Shown: positions 1-8,518, numbered from the stretch's first letter. The stretch: DNA of 21,547 nt from Planctomycetaceae bacterium (GCA_015062085.1 SUVI01000055.1:1-21547), one strand, 5' to 3'. Notes: generated by a model from the sequence alone, not told the origin. A program made the numbers and translations.

Positions 1-437
1 AGCCCAAGTTTCTCCGACAGCTTTTCGCAAAAAGATCGGCACTCCTCCCAGCTCACATAGTACATCGGATAATCCGAACCTTCGCCTCTCAACGGCCAAA
101 GCGTATTCGCCTTGTCGTGCTGCTGACGGATACTCGTGCCCATTACGCTCTCCCACATCGCCTGCGTCACTTCCGTCTCAAGCATCCAGAAACCACGCGT
201 AAGCGTCACGCGGTGCTGCGTTTCGTCATCAAGCCGGCCCGGCTCGTCTTCTGGACTCCCCATCAGGAACTCACCCGCAGGACACCAGCGGAAGGCGTAC
301 TCGATGCCGTCGACGGTCTTCACCATACGGGCACCGGCACCGGCCACAGTGTCTGATGTTTTCTGCTCTCCTGCATGGACCGTCAAGACACACGCGCACG
401 TAAACAGAAACAGGAACATAATTAGAATTCGTTTCAT
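1..437 (-). CDS. Secreted formylglycine-generating-enzyme (FGE-sulfatase/SUMF1) family protein, 3' part outside window
   Basis: The open frame runs from an ATG at 437 off the left edge, giving 145 visible residues. A Shine-Dalgarno AGGAG lies just upstream (443-448 region). Residues 1-22 form a signal peptide: Lys-Arg, then a hydrophobic Leu/Phe core, with a likely cut after Val-His-Ala. From about residue 38 the protein has the start of the FGE-sulfatase fold (PF03781): WCPAGEFLMGS (51-61), the D-E-T-Q-H-x-V-T-L segment (71-79), FWMLETEVTQAMW (83-95), and YPMYYVSWEE (123-132), which matches the usual PVxxVSW motif. Family members either oxidise a sulfatase cysteine to formylglycine or are catalytically unrelated relatives. 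The residues that would decide this are beyond the window, so only the family is assigned. Planctomycetes carry many secreted copies. The gene is divergent from the symporter gene. Confidence 0.88.
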   Translation of the reverse strand, partial: MKRILIMFLFLFTCACVLTVHAGEQKTSDTVAGAGARMVKTVDGIEYAFRWCPAGEFLMGSPEDEPGRLDDETQHRVTLTRGFWMLETEVTQAMWESVMGTSIRQQHDKANTLWPLRGEGSDYPMYYVSWEECRSFCEKLSEKLG

Positions 438-485
438 GATATTCTCCTGAATTTTCAAATGAAAGTTGAACACGATGAAAGTTTT

Positions 486-514
486 ATGATACAGTAAAAA
501 TACGATCCTGTCAA
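486..514 (-). promoter_or_regulatory. Sigma-70 promoter of the FGE-family gene
   Basis: On the minus strand TTGACA (509-514) is followed after exactly 17 bases by TATCAT (486-491). The -35 is perfect and the -10 has one or two mismatches. Expected transcription start is near 479, leaving a leader of about 42 bases before the ATG at 437. Confidence 0.75.
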
Positions 515-701
515 GAGGGGGGAGGCGTCATTTACCTCGAAATTTTAAAATACAGGAAAACACAGAGGCTCCGGATCTTCACGCCACCGTGTTTTCCCTG
601 ATTTTTAGCTCCGATCCCAGACCGCACGTTCCCGATGCCGCCGAGCGTAAAAAAAGCGCGGAAAAATCTTTCGGGGGGGGCTTTTCGAAATCTTGGATTT
701 C

Positions 702-710
702 TGGTATACT
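702..710 (+). promoter_or_regulatory. Extended -10 promoter of the symporter gene, with a G8 tract upstream
   Basis: TGGTATACT at 702-710 is an extended -10 element (TG, one base, TATACT). The -35 position at 17-base spacing (682-687, ttttcg) is poor, which suits an extended -10 promoter. A run of eight G (673-680) ends just upstream of that -35 position. The same TGGTATACT sequence serves the pyrB promoter. The rest of the 349-base divergent gap 438-786 holds only the opposing FGE promoter and no credible gene. Confidence 0.6.
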
Positions 711-786
711 TGGAGAGCATTTTTTCCAGTCAGTTCGTCTGGAAGATACTTGATCCGTAAATCGTTTCATTAAAGGAGTTGGCACG

Positions 787-2373
787 ATGTACCTGATCTG
801 GGCATTAACGTGCGTTTTCATCGTCGTAACGCTTGGCGTCGGTGTTTGGGGAATGCGTCGTTCAAAGACGCTCGGCGACTTTTTCATCGGAGGCAGATCG
901 CTTGGTCCGTGGGTCTCGGCATTCGCTTACGGCACGAGCTACTATTCCGCCGTCATGTTTATCGGCTTTGCCGGTCAGCTCGGCTGGGGATTCGGTCTTG
1001 ACGTCCTTTGGATCTCCTTTGGAAACACGTTCCTCGGCTGCCTGCTCGCGTGGTTCGTTCTGGGATACCGTACCCGCAGGATGACCCAAAACCTCGGCGT
1101 CATGACCATGCCGGAGTTTTTCGACCGGCGTCTGAACGCTCCATTTTTGAAGATCTTCGCCGCGATCATCATTTTCCTCTTCCTTCTTCCGTACAGCGCA
1201 GCCGCGTTTACCGGTCTGGCGTACCTTTTCAAGGTCACGCTCGGGATCGATTTTGCGTACGCGCTGCTCGGAATGTGTCTCGTGACGGCGCTTTACCTCA
1301 TCATGGGGGGGTTTCACGCAATGTGTCTCAACGACTTCATTCAGGGGACCGTCATGCTCGTCGGCTCGCTTCTCATGGTCTGGATCATCACGGACCACGC
1401 GGGCGGTTTCCAGCAGGCGCTCTCGACCATTCAGACGAACTATCCCGTCCACCTCGGCGACAAACTCCCGCCCTGGTACATCATTGCGGCCGCGGCGTTC
1501 ATGACCTCTTTCGGCGTCTGGGGCCTCCCGCAGATGGTGCAGAAATTCTATGCCATCAAGGACGAAAAACAGATCCTCCGCGCGGCGATCGTCACGACGG
1601 CGTTCTCGCTCATCGTGGTTTTTGCCGGGTACTTCAACGGCAGCATGATGCACATTTTCTACGCTCCTCCGACGGTCGTTCAGACGCAGGAAGAAGCCGC
1701 TGCGTATGAGACCCGCCTCCAGAAAGAGACCGGAAAACTCGACGAAGCCGGCAAGGTCATCCCCGTCCCCGCCCCATACACGGTCAACGAAGACGGAAGC
1801 CAGAAAAAAGGCCCCAACGGTCAGCCCGTCATCGCGTATGACGAACTCGTTCCGCGTCTTCTCAAGAGTCAGCTTCCGCCGCTGCTCATGGCGATCATCG
1901 TCGTGCTGGTCCTTTCCGCAACGATGTCGACGCTTTCGTCGCTGATCCTCGTTTCCTCGAGCGCGATCGCCATCGACCTCTACAAAGAACACGCGCACCT
2001 GGATGATTCCTCCCAGAAACCGCTCTACCTGATCCGGTTCCTGAACGGTCTGTTCATCCTCATTTCCGCGCTGATGGCACTGCTGAAATTCTCGTTCATC
2101 GTCGTCATGATGTCCCTCTCCTGGGGCGCGGTGGCCGGCGCGTTCATGGCTCCGTACCTTTACTCGCTCTACTGGAAGCGCATGAACAAATACGGCGCGG
2201 CTGCCGGAATGGTGACGGGGCTCACGACGAACATCGTGCTCTTCATGCTCGGAGTCAACGCGACGCTCGCAGCTTCCTGTGCGATCCTGCTGCCGTTCGC
2301 AGTCATTCCGGCCGTGACGCTCTGCACGCCCGCTCCGGAAAAAGAGACCGTGGAACTCGCGTTCCAAAAGTAG
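787..2373 (+). CDS. Sodium:solute symporter (SSS family)
   Basis: A 528-residue inner-membrane protein with about 13 hydrophobic segments, the usual size for the SSS family (PF00474), which couples Na+ entry to uptake of a small solute. The ATG at 787 has AAGGAG (773-778) eight bases upstream. Family signatures seen: GGRSLG (35-40), the G-G-F-x-A-x-x-x-x-D-x-x-Q segment near 174-186, and the Ser/Thr-rich SATMSTLSS segment near 377, the PutP/vSGLT Na+-site helix, here well conserved. The PutP Asp55 position appears to be Tyr, so it is not a proline-type PutP and the substrate cannot be named. Residues about 296-357 form a long hydrophilic loop with many Glu, Lys and Gly, longer than in PutP. 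A G7 run lies inside the gene at 1305-1311. ettA follows 119 bases downstream with no obvious terminator between. Confidence 0.9.
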   Translation: MYLIWALTCVFIVVTLGVGVWGMRRSKTLGDFFIGGRSLGPWVSAFAYGTSYYSAVMFIGFAGQLGWGFGLDVLWISFGNTFLGCLLAWFVLGYRTRRMTQNLGVMTMPEFFDRRLNAPFLKIFAAIIIFLFLLPYSAAAFTGLAYLFKVTLGIDFAYALLGMCLVTALYLIMGGFHAMCLNDFIQGTVMLVGSLLMVWIITDHAGGFQQALSTIQTNYPVHLGDKLPPWYIIAAAAFMTSFGVWGLPQMVQKFYAIKDEKQILRAAIVTTAFSLIVVFAGYFNGSMMHIFYAPPTVVQTQEEAAAYETRLQKETGKLDEAGKVIPVPAPYTVNEDGSQKKGPNGQPVIAYDELVPRLLKSQLPPLLMAIIVVLVLSATMSTLSSLILVSSSAIAIDLYKEHAHLDDSSQKPLYLIRFLNGLFILISALMALLKFSFIVVMMSLSWGAVAGAFMAPYLYSLYWKRMNKYGAAAGMVTGLTTNIVLFMLGVNATLAASCAILLPFAVIPAVTLCTPAPEKETVELAFQK

Positions 2374-2392
2374 AAAATCCAAAAGTAGAAAA
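2363..2392 (+). repeat. 15-base tandem duplication across the symporter stop codon
   Basis: tccaaaagtagaaaa occurs twice head to tail (2363-2377, 2378-2392). The first copy contains the TAG stop of the symporter. The second copy is a non-coding echo with a second TAG. Confidence 0.85.
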
Positions 2393-2492
2393 CACGTAAG
2401 GAAATTTCAAGATCGGGGATCCTCACGGCTTCCGAATTTTGCGAGACGTCCGGAGTCCCACCGTTTCAAACTGAAGACAGGGGAAGAAAACC

Positions 2493-4175
<1,683 letters not shown>

Positions 4176-4182
4176 TCCTCCC

Positions 4183-4225
4183 CAATAAAAAACACCCCGC
4201 GCAGAATGGAAATTTCTACGCGGGG
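4183..4225 (-). terminator. Intrinsic terminator of the AT-rich small-gene cluster
   Basis: Stem CCCCGCG (4195-4201) pairs with CGCGGGG (4219-4225) around a 17-base loop. Read on the minus strand, the stem is followed by GTGTTTTTTATT (4183-4194). There is no T run on the plus side, so it serves the leftward genes more than ettA. Confidence 0.75.
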
Positions 4226-4255
4226 GAACGAATAATCAGAGTTTATATTCTTTCT

Positions 4256-4387
4256 TCATTTTCGTTCCTTATCATTTGATGGCGAATCCTTCTCTGGATC
4301 AGAATTCTGAGAATTCGTTGTATTCATCAACGCTTGAATTATTTTCGTACCTCAGACGGCAATTAAAACAGTAGAAATCGGTTCCAT
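4256..4387 (-). pseudogene. Small membrane-peptide gene with an in-frame TGA at codon 12; paralogue of the peptide at 5455-5571
   Basis: The ATG at 4387 follows AAGGAG (4396-4401) at eight bases. That site begins just after the lipoprotein stop at 4406, so this is the next gene in the same transcript. The frame reads MEPISTVLIAV, then TGA (4352-4354), then GTKIIQALMNTTNSQNS and a polar tail to a second TGA at 4256-4258: 44 codons with no other stop. The part after the stop matches the intact 38-aa peptide upstream (TKIIQALM against TKGIQILM, then Ser/Asn/Lys-rich tails), and the TGA aligns with a glycine codon there. The SD-to-start regions also match: AAAGGAGATTGRAATATGG in both. Simplest reading: a GGA-to-TGA nonsense change broke a functional peptide. 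An 11-aa product is the alternative. Function unknown. Confidence 0.55.
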
Positions 4388-4405
4388 ATTTCAATCTCCT
4401 TTCTT

Positions 4406-4897
4406 TTAATATGTTCTTCTACGAGGTTTGACGCCTTGACCATTGCAATTCATACATTTGCCACTGCCATTGCATCCACGGCAATCGTCACCATAAGAAC
4501 ATATTCTACAGCATCCATCACCACCACAGATGTGGCAAATTTCCAGCTGTTGTTTGATATCACAACACCAACGGCACAAACCGGAAGCTTGGCATTGCCA
4601 GCAGTAATTTCCGTTCGGTTGTATACCACGGCCTTGACACTGAATGCATCTTTTCTGTCCATAGCACGTACCGCAAGTGCGAGGCTGCGGCTGCTGTTGA
4701 GGTCCCCAGTACTGTACCGGAACAGTATTCATAGGATCTTCATCCAGATGCACTGCTTGAATGTTTGAATTACCGAAATCTTCATTGAGGTAAGTATAGC
4801 TGGAAGAATCGTCATATTCCTCACAGCCGGTCAGAGAGAGCATTCCCGCGAAAAATGTCAGGAACATCAGCATGGAATAATATTTTCTGTGTTTCAT
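4406..4897 (-). CDS. Cysteine-rich lipoprotein with eight CxxC motifs (DnaJ-zinc-finger-like)
   Basis: 163 residues from the ATG at 4897 (GGAG nine bases upstream). An upstream in-frame ATG at 4921 lacks an RBS and would spoil the signal peptide. Residues 1-24 are a lipoprotein signal with lipobox L-T-G-C, so Cys25 is the predicted lipidated residue and Glu26-Glu27 follow. A polar stretch (26-72) leads to CxxC motifs at 75, 84, 99, 108, 121, 130, 139 and 148. Several read CxxCxGxG, as in the DnaJ central zinc finger, which has four such motifs. The first four and last four look like two units, with partners nine residues apart. It may bind up to four metal ions or form disulfides outside the cytoplasm. 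No J-domain is present. The protein family is not recognised beyond the motif. It lies 55 bases after the 133-aa gene. Confidence 0.82.
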   Translation of the reverse strand: MKHRKYYSMLMFLTFFAGMLSLTGCEEYDDSSSYTYLNEDFGNSNIQAVHLDEDPMNTVPVQYWGPQQQPQPRTCGTCYGQKRCIQCQGRGIQPNGNYCWQCQASGLCRWCCDIKQQLEICHICGGDGCCRICSYGDDCRGCNGSGKCMNCNGQGVKPRRRTY

Positions 4898-4952
4898 GTT
4901 ATTTGTCTCCGTTAGAATCACTTTATTCTGGAATTTTACGATGGGAATATTT

Positions 4953-5354
4953 TTATTTTCTGTTGTTCATATAGGCCAACGCCTTATTGTAAACTTCGTC
5001 GACCAGCGCCCTCTGTCTCCCCATGCCGATCAGCGAGGTGACGAACAAAGGCCAGAGAATGAACATCGAAACGCCTATCACTGCCGACTTGTCCAGCCAC
5101 TTGCCTCCAGCAGAAGTGATGTGAAGGTCAGAACCGCAGCGTTCCAGTTTCAAAGTTGCCAGAACATTCAATCCTGTAAGTGCCCCCAAAAAGGAACCAG
5201 CGCCGCCAGATTTCGTATTTCTGCACTGAAAGAGCATCGAATCTCCAAAGTCCAGCAGCTGAGTTTCCCAATCATTGATCCGATATTGAGAGACCAGGTA
5301 TTCTCCCAACGCTTTCATATCATTTGCACGATTGACGAATGTGTATTCTGCCAT
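4953..5354 (-). CDS. Small membrane protein of unknown function with a KWLDK...WPL segment
   Basis: 133 residues from the ATG at 5354. GGAG lies eight bases upstream, and this start is preferred over an in-frame ATG at 5426 that has no RBS. Residues 1-80 look like a small soluble alpha/beta domain (Y-T-F at the start, then DWETQLLDFGDSMLFQCR and LATLKLERCGSDLHIT as strand-like segments). GGKWLDKSA (83-91) leads into one transmembrane helix (about 91-111) containing ILWPLFVTSLIG, and a short basic/amphipathic tail ends in NNRK. I recall similar small proteins with a K-W-x-D-K then W-P-L pattern in many bacteria, some next to zinc-ribbon domains, but know no function. It sits between the 38-aa peptide and the Cys-rich lipoprotein, all on the minus strand. 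Confidence 0.78.
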   Translation of the reverse strand: MAEYTFVNRANDMKALGEYLVSQYRINDWETQLLDFGDSMLFQCRNTKSGGAGSFLGALTGLNVLATLKLERCGSDLHITSAGGKWLDKSAVIGVSMFILWPLFVTSLIGMGRQRALVDEVYNKALAYMNNRK

Positions 5355-5390
5355 TGTAATTTCTCCATTTTCTAGATTATCGAAAGTTTC

Positions 5391-5417
5391 GTTAAAGAAA
5401 GGGACAAAAGCCCTTTC
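5391..5417 (-). terminator. Weak hairpin after the 38-aa peptide gene
   Basis: GAAAGGG (minus strand, 5411-5417) pairs with CCCTTTC (5397-5403) around a 7-base loop, followed by TTTAAC. The stem is short and the T run poor, so it may be a partial terminator or attenuator before the 133-aa gene. Confidence 0.35.
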
Positions 5418-5454
5418 CATTACCATGATACGCAGCTCTTAAGTGTTTGCCGCT

Positions 5455-5571
5455 TCAGGTCTTGGGCTTTTCCGACGAATTTTTTTGACCGTTGGTAGAA
5501 CCACCACTTGCCATCAAGATTTGAATTCCTTTCGTAAGGCCGACGACAATAGCAAGACTCATTATTCCCAT
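5455..5571 (-). CDS. 38-aa single-helix membrane peptide
   Basis: A short gene with ATG at 5571, AAGGAG at 5580-5585 (eight bases away) and TGA at 5455-5457. The peptide starts MGIMSLAIVVGLTKGIQILM, a single hydrophobic helix with one lysine, then ASGG and a polar Ser/Asn/Lys/Pro tail ending in KPKT. No domain is recognised. The layout (helix first, charged tail last) resembles small membrane-active peptides such as type I toxins or regulatory micropeptides, but that is only a shape comparison. A TGA-interrupted relative lies at 4256-4387, and the two share their SD-to-start sequence. A promoter-like TTGACA lies about 100 bases upstream (5671-5676). A longer overlapping frame (ATG at 5626) lacks an RBS and is judged spurious. 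Confidence 0.6.
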   Translation of the reverse strand: MGIMSLAIVVGLTKGIQILMASGGSTNGQKNSSEKPKT

Positions 5572-5647
5572 ATTCCAATCTCCTTTCAAATTTTTGCAGA
5601 TCGATGTAATTGATCCTTAAAATCACGGTTAAAATGTTTTGAATACC

Positions 5648-5676
5648 CTATCAATGAAAATTTCCGATCGTGTCAA
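5648..5676 (-). promoter_or_regulatory. Candidate promoter of the 38-aa peptide gene
   Basis: On the minus strand TTGACA (5671-5676) is followed by TGATAG after 17 bases (5648-5653), or by TTGATA after 16. The sequence after the -35 (GATCG) resembles the FGE-gene promoter at 486-514. Inverted repeats GTCAAG/CTTGAC (5672-5677, 5699-5704) and ACGGTC/GACCGT (5684-5689, 5702-5707) surround the -35 side and could be an operator or RNA hairpins. Confidence 0.5.
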
Positions 5677-5689
5677 GACTCTCACGGTC

Positions 5690-5812
5690 TCACCAAGCCT
5701 TGACCGTTACAGACTGGACATCTGCCTGTACTGCCGCAGCCGCGGTCAGGGAGAGCATCCCGGCAAAAAACGCGATAAACATCAGCATCAAGCAAAACTT
5801 TTCCTTTTTCAT
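5690..5812 (-). CDS. 40-aa secreted or remnant peptide with a leader like that of the Cys-rich lipoprotein
   Basis: The ATG at 5812 has a strong AAGGAGG (5817-5824) five bases upstream; a longer frame from 5875 is not needed. The product is nearly all signal peptide: Lys-Lys start, hydrophobic core MLMFIAFFAGMLSLTA, Ala-rich exit A-A-A-A-V-Q-A, then about ten residues ending in VKAW. The core matches the leader of the lipoprotein at 4406-4897 (MLMF..FFAGMLSLT in both), which implies common descent. Here the LTGC lipobox is replaced by LTAA. It is either a tiny exported peptide or the stub of a gene that lost its mature domain. The only upstream promoter candidate is weak (TTGCCA, 17 bases, TTAAAA at 5907-5935). 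The remainder of 5813-6032 is AT-rich with long A and T tracts and no gene. Confidence 0.55.
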   Translation of the reverse strand: MKKEKFCLMLMFIAFFAGMLSLTAAAAVQADVQSVTVKAW

Positions 5813-6032
5813 ATCATCCTCCTTTAGGGCAAATTGAAAATTTTTTGTTTGACTCCCGTCCTGCTTTGTAAGCATAACGGCGGCGAAAATAAAAATTTAT
5901 GCAAATTTTTAAAACATTTTTTTCTTGTTTGGCAAGTTAAAAATTTTTGACTGCCTCCCATTTGTCTATAATTAGAAAAAATTAATAAAAATTAATCCAC
6001 TTTTTTAAAAAATTTTAAAAAATTTTTTCCAG

Positions 6033-6075
6033 CCAAGAAAAACAAAACGGACAGAACACCGAAGTGCCCTGCCCG
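6033..6075 (-). terminator. Strong intrinsic terminator of the pyrBC operon
   Basis: Read on the minus strand, 6064-6075 and 6048-6059 form an uninterrupted 12-base-pair stem (three G-U pairs) closed by a TTCG tetraloop (6060-6063). TTTTGTTTTTCTT follows. It begins 27 bases after the pyrC stop. Confidence 0.92.
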
Positions 6076-6102
6076 CTCTGCTGAGGTAAAATACGGTCAA
6101 TC

Positions 6103-7410
6103 CTATCTGCGAAGAAGTCTGATCCGGCCATTGACCAGCACGCAGACCGCACGGCCAACGAGTTCCTTGCCGAGCCACGGACTGTTTTTGCTCCGGGAAC
6201 GCAGCTCTTTTTCCGTGACCGTCCACTTCAATTCCGGGTCGATCACGGCAATGTCCGCGTCCGCTCCTACAGCCAGCGTTCCTTTTCCAGACGGAAGTTT
6301 GATGATCTTCGCGGGTCTGCACGCCATTTTGTCAATGAGCTGCGGCCACGTCATCCGTCCTTTCAGGATCAGCTCCATATTGAGGACCGCGAGAGCCGTT
6401 TCCAGCCCAACGATCCCGAACGGCGCAAGGTCGATCTCCCTCTGCTTCTTTTCCGCAGAATGCGGCGCGTGGTCCGTCGCGATGCAGTCGAGCGTTCCAT
6501 CCAGCAGCCCCTCGATGCACGCTTCCACATCCTCCCGCGGACGCAGCGGCGGCGCCATTTTCAAATTCGTATCGAAGGAGACCAGCAGATCGTCCGTCAG
6601 CGTCAGGTGATGCGGTGTGACTTCTGCCGTCACGTTGACGCCGCGTTTTTTGGCCTCCCGGATCAGCTCGACTCCGCGTGAAGTCGAAATGTGCATCAGG
6701 TGGAGCCTCCCTTTCGTGTACTCTGCCAGCATGATCGCTCTGGCCGTCATGACGTCCTCAGCCAGCGACGGGATCCCGCGAAGCCCAAGACGCGCGGAGA
6801 CTCGCCCTTCGTGCATGACGCCGCGGTTCGTGAGGTTTTTGTCCTCCGTATGGCACATGATCGGCAGGTCGAACATCTGCGCGTACTCGAACGCACGGCG
6901 AAGCAGGTCCGCGTTTTCAATGTCCGCCCCGTCGTCGCTGAACCCCACGACACCCGTACGCGCCAGGTAGCCCATTTCGGAAAGCTCTTTTCCTTCGCGT
7001 TTCTTGCTGATGCACCCGATGACGAAGACGTTGCAGTGATCCGCGCGCGCGGCCTGATCCTGGATGTATTCCACATCCGCAGGCGTGTCGATCGGCGGAT
7101 CCGTGTTCGGGATGCAGCAAATGGAAGTGTACCCGCCATTAAGAGCCGCGTCGCTTCCCGTGAAGATGGTCTCGCTCTCTTCAAATCCCGGCTCACGCAG
7201 GTGAGTGTGAAGATCCACGAATCCCGGCACGACGAGCTTGCCTTCCGCGTCGATCTCCCGTTCTTTCCCCGTCGGCTGCATTCCAAAGCCGGTGATCCGT
7301 CCGTTTTCGATGAGCACGTTGGTCACGCAGTCCATTCCTTGGGAGGGATCGATCACGCGTCCGTTTTTGATGAGGATGCTCTGCATCACGCTTCCGATTT
7401 TTTCGTACAT
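6103..7410 (-). CDS. pyrC: Dihydroorotase (class I, amidohydrolase fold)
   Basis: 435 residues, the normal size for class I bacterial dihydroorotase. It interconverts carbamoyl-aspartate and dihydroorotate, the third step of pyrimidine synthesis, in the cytoplasm. Metal-site motifs: DLHTHLREPG (66-75, with His68 and His70), GFSDDG, MCHTED, LMHISTSRG and ATDHAPHSAEKK with the catalytic Asp. N- and C-terminal beta segments (ILIKNGRVIDP and the D-A-D-I-A-V-I-D segment) fit the family. The ATG at 7410 is chosen because GGAGG lies six bases upstream; an in-frame ATG at codon 9 is less well placed. It starts 18 bases after the pyrB stop, so the two genes are co-transcribed and the products could associate, as in Aquifex-type ATCase-DHOase assemblies. 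That association is inference. Confidence 0.96.
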   Translation of the reverse strand: MYEKIGSVMQSILIKNGRVIDPSQGMDCVTNVLIENGRITGFGMQPTGKEREIDAEGKLVVPGFVDLHTHLREPGFEESETIFTGSDAALNGGYTSICCIPNTDPPIDTPADVEYIQDQAARADHCNVFVIGCISKKREGKELSEMGYLARTGVVGFSDDGADIENADLLRRAFEYAQMFDLPIMCHTEDKNLTNRGVMHEGRVSARLGLRGIPSLAEDVMTARAIMLAEYTKGRLHLMHISTSRGVELIREAKKRGVNVTAEVTPHHLTLTDDLLVSFDTNLKMAPPLRPREDVEACIEGLLDGTLDCIATDHAPHSAEKKQREIDLAPFGIVGLETALAVLNMELILKGRMTWPQLIDKMACRPAKIIKLPSGKGTLAVGADADIAVIDPELKWTVTEKELRSRSKNSPWLGKELVGRAVCVLVNGRIRLLRR

Positions 7411-7428
7411 TTCACACCTCCCGCACTT

Positions 7429-8403
7429 TCACGCATTCTGGATCCTTTTTCTCGCTCCATCCGTCAGCCACAGGACTGCCATTCGGACCGCCAGACCGTT
7501 GGAGACCTGATCTAAGATCGCGCTTTGGGGCCCGTCGGCGACTTCCGGCGTCAGTTCGACTCCGCGATTGATGGGACCGGGCGCGATGACGAGCAGATCC
7601 GGCTTTCCGCGTCGCAGCCGTTCGCCGTTCATGCCGAAAAGGAGCGAGTATTCCCGTGTGGAGGGGAAGGGGCTCGTGTACTGGCGCTCAAACTGGATCC
7701 GCAGCATGTTCAGAACGTCCACGCGCGGCAGGATCGCATCGAGAGAATGAGAGAATTCCACCCCCATTTCCTTCCAGACCGGCGAAACGAGCGTCGAGGG
7801 TCCGCAAACGATGACGTGAGCGCCAAGTTTTTTGAGTCCCCACGCATTCGAACGCGCGACTCGGCTGTGCGCAATGTCGCCGACGACGCCGACGGTTTTG
7901 CCTTCCAGAGAACCGAGCCGCTGACGCATCGTCAAAATGTCGAGCAGTCCCTGCGTCGGATGCTCATGCGCACCGTCGCCTGCGTTGATGATCGAGCAGT
8001 TCACGTTTTCAGCCAACAGATGCGGGATCCCCGGCGTACTGTGCCGCACGACCATGGACTCGCAGCCCATCGCTTCGAGATTCTTCGCGGTATCGACGAC
8101 GGACTCCCCTTTGCTCAAACTGCTCGTCGAGGCGGTGAACGCGACACAGGAGGCGCCGAGACGCTGCGCGGCAAGCCCAAAGCTCGTGCGTGTCCGAGTC
8201 GAATTTTCAAAGAAGAGCGTCACGCTCGTGTGCCCGCTGAGAAAAGAAAACTTTCGGCGTCCTTCGTCAAAGGCGGTCCGAAAGACCTGCGCTTTGTCCA
8301 GAAGGATCAAAAGCTCTTCGCGAGTCAGCTCCTCAAGCCCCAAAAGATGCATACGTTTCCAGTTTTCCGGAAACTCACCCAATTCAGGCAATTCGTTCAA
8401 CAT
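7429..8403 (-). CDS. pyrB: Aspartate carbamoyltransferase catalytic chain
   Basis: 324 residues. It condenses carbamoyl phosphate with aspartate, the committed step of pyrimidine synthesis. Motifs: carbamoyl-phosphate loop STRTRTSF (68-75), SLSKGES (95-101, Lys98 matching the active-site lysine), HPTQ (148-151), [12 protein letters not shown], and [10 protein letters not shown] near the C-terminus. The N-terminus carries about 17 residues before [13 protein letters not shown], where many homologues begin. The ATG at 8403 is kept because a GAGAGGAAG stretch lies upstream, although codon 18 is also ATG. It is the first gene of a pyrB-pyrC operon with its own promoter at 8457-8485. No pyrI and no PyrR-type attenuator is visible in the roughly 47-base leader. 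Confidence 0.96.
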   Translation of the reverse strand: MLNELPELGEFPENWKRMHLLGLEELTREELLILLDKAQVFRTAFDEGRRKFSFLSGHTSVTLFFENSTRTRTSFGLAAQRLGASCVAFTASTSSLSKGESVVDTAKNLEAMGCESMVVRHSTPGIPHLLAENVNCSIINAGDGAHEHPTQGLLDILTMRQRLGSLEGKTVGVVGDIAHSRVARSNAWGLKKLGAHVIVCGPSTLVSPVWKEMGVEFSHSLDAILPRVDVLNMLRIQFERQYTSPFPSTREYSLLFGMNGERLRRGKPDLLVIAPGPINRGVELTPEVADGPQSAILDQVSNGLAVRMAVLWLTDGARKRIQNA

Positions 8404-8456
8404 AAATGGATCTTCCTCTCTCGTTTGGACGGAAATTCTGACGCTTTCTGCATTTT

Positions 8457-8485
8457 AGTATACCATGAAATCCCCTAAAAGTCAA
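8457..8485 (-). promoter_or_regulatory. Sigma-70 promoter of pyrBC
   Basis: On the minus strand TTGACT (8480-8485), 17 bases, TATACT (8457-8462), with TG one base before the -10 (extended -10). Predicted start is near 8450. Confidence 0.85.
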
Positions 8486-8518
8486 GCAGGCACCCCCAAG
8501 AAAATCCAAAACTCTCTC

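Noticed and set aside
779..795. TTGGCACG next to the symporter start resembles a sigma-54 -24 element
   Set aside because: No GC/TTGC -12 element follows at the needed spacing and it overlaps the start codon; an extended -10 sigma-70 site lies upstream.
862..2382. 506-codon minus-strand open frame opposite the symporter
   Set aside because: It is a shadow frame rich in Arg, Asp, Glu and His, with no domain and no RBS; the plus-strand symporter is clear.
4352..4354. TGA read as selenocysteine
   Set aside because: No selenoprotein family match, the aligned residue in the paralogue is glycine, and the product is a tiny membrane peptide.
5947..5972. TTGACT and TATAAT on the plus strand
   Set aside because: Spacing is only 14 bases and no plus-strand gene follows.
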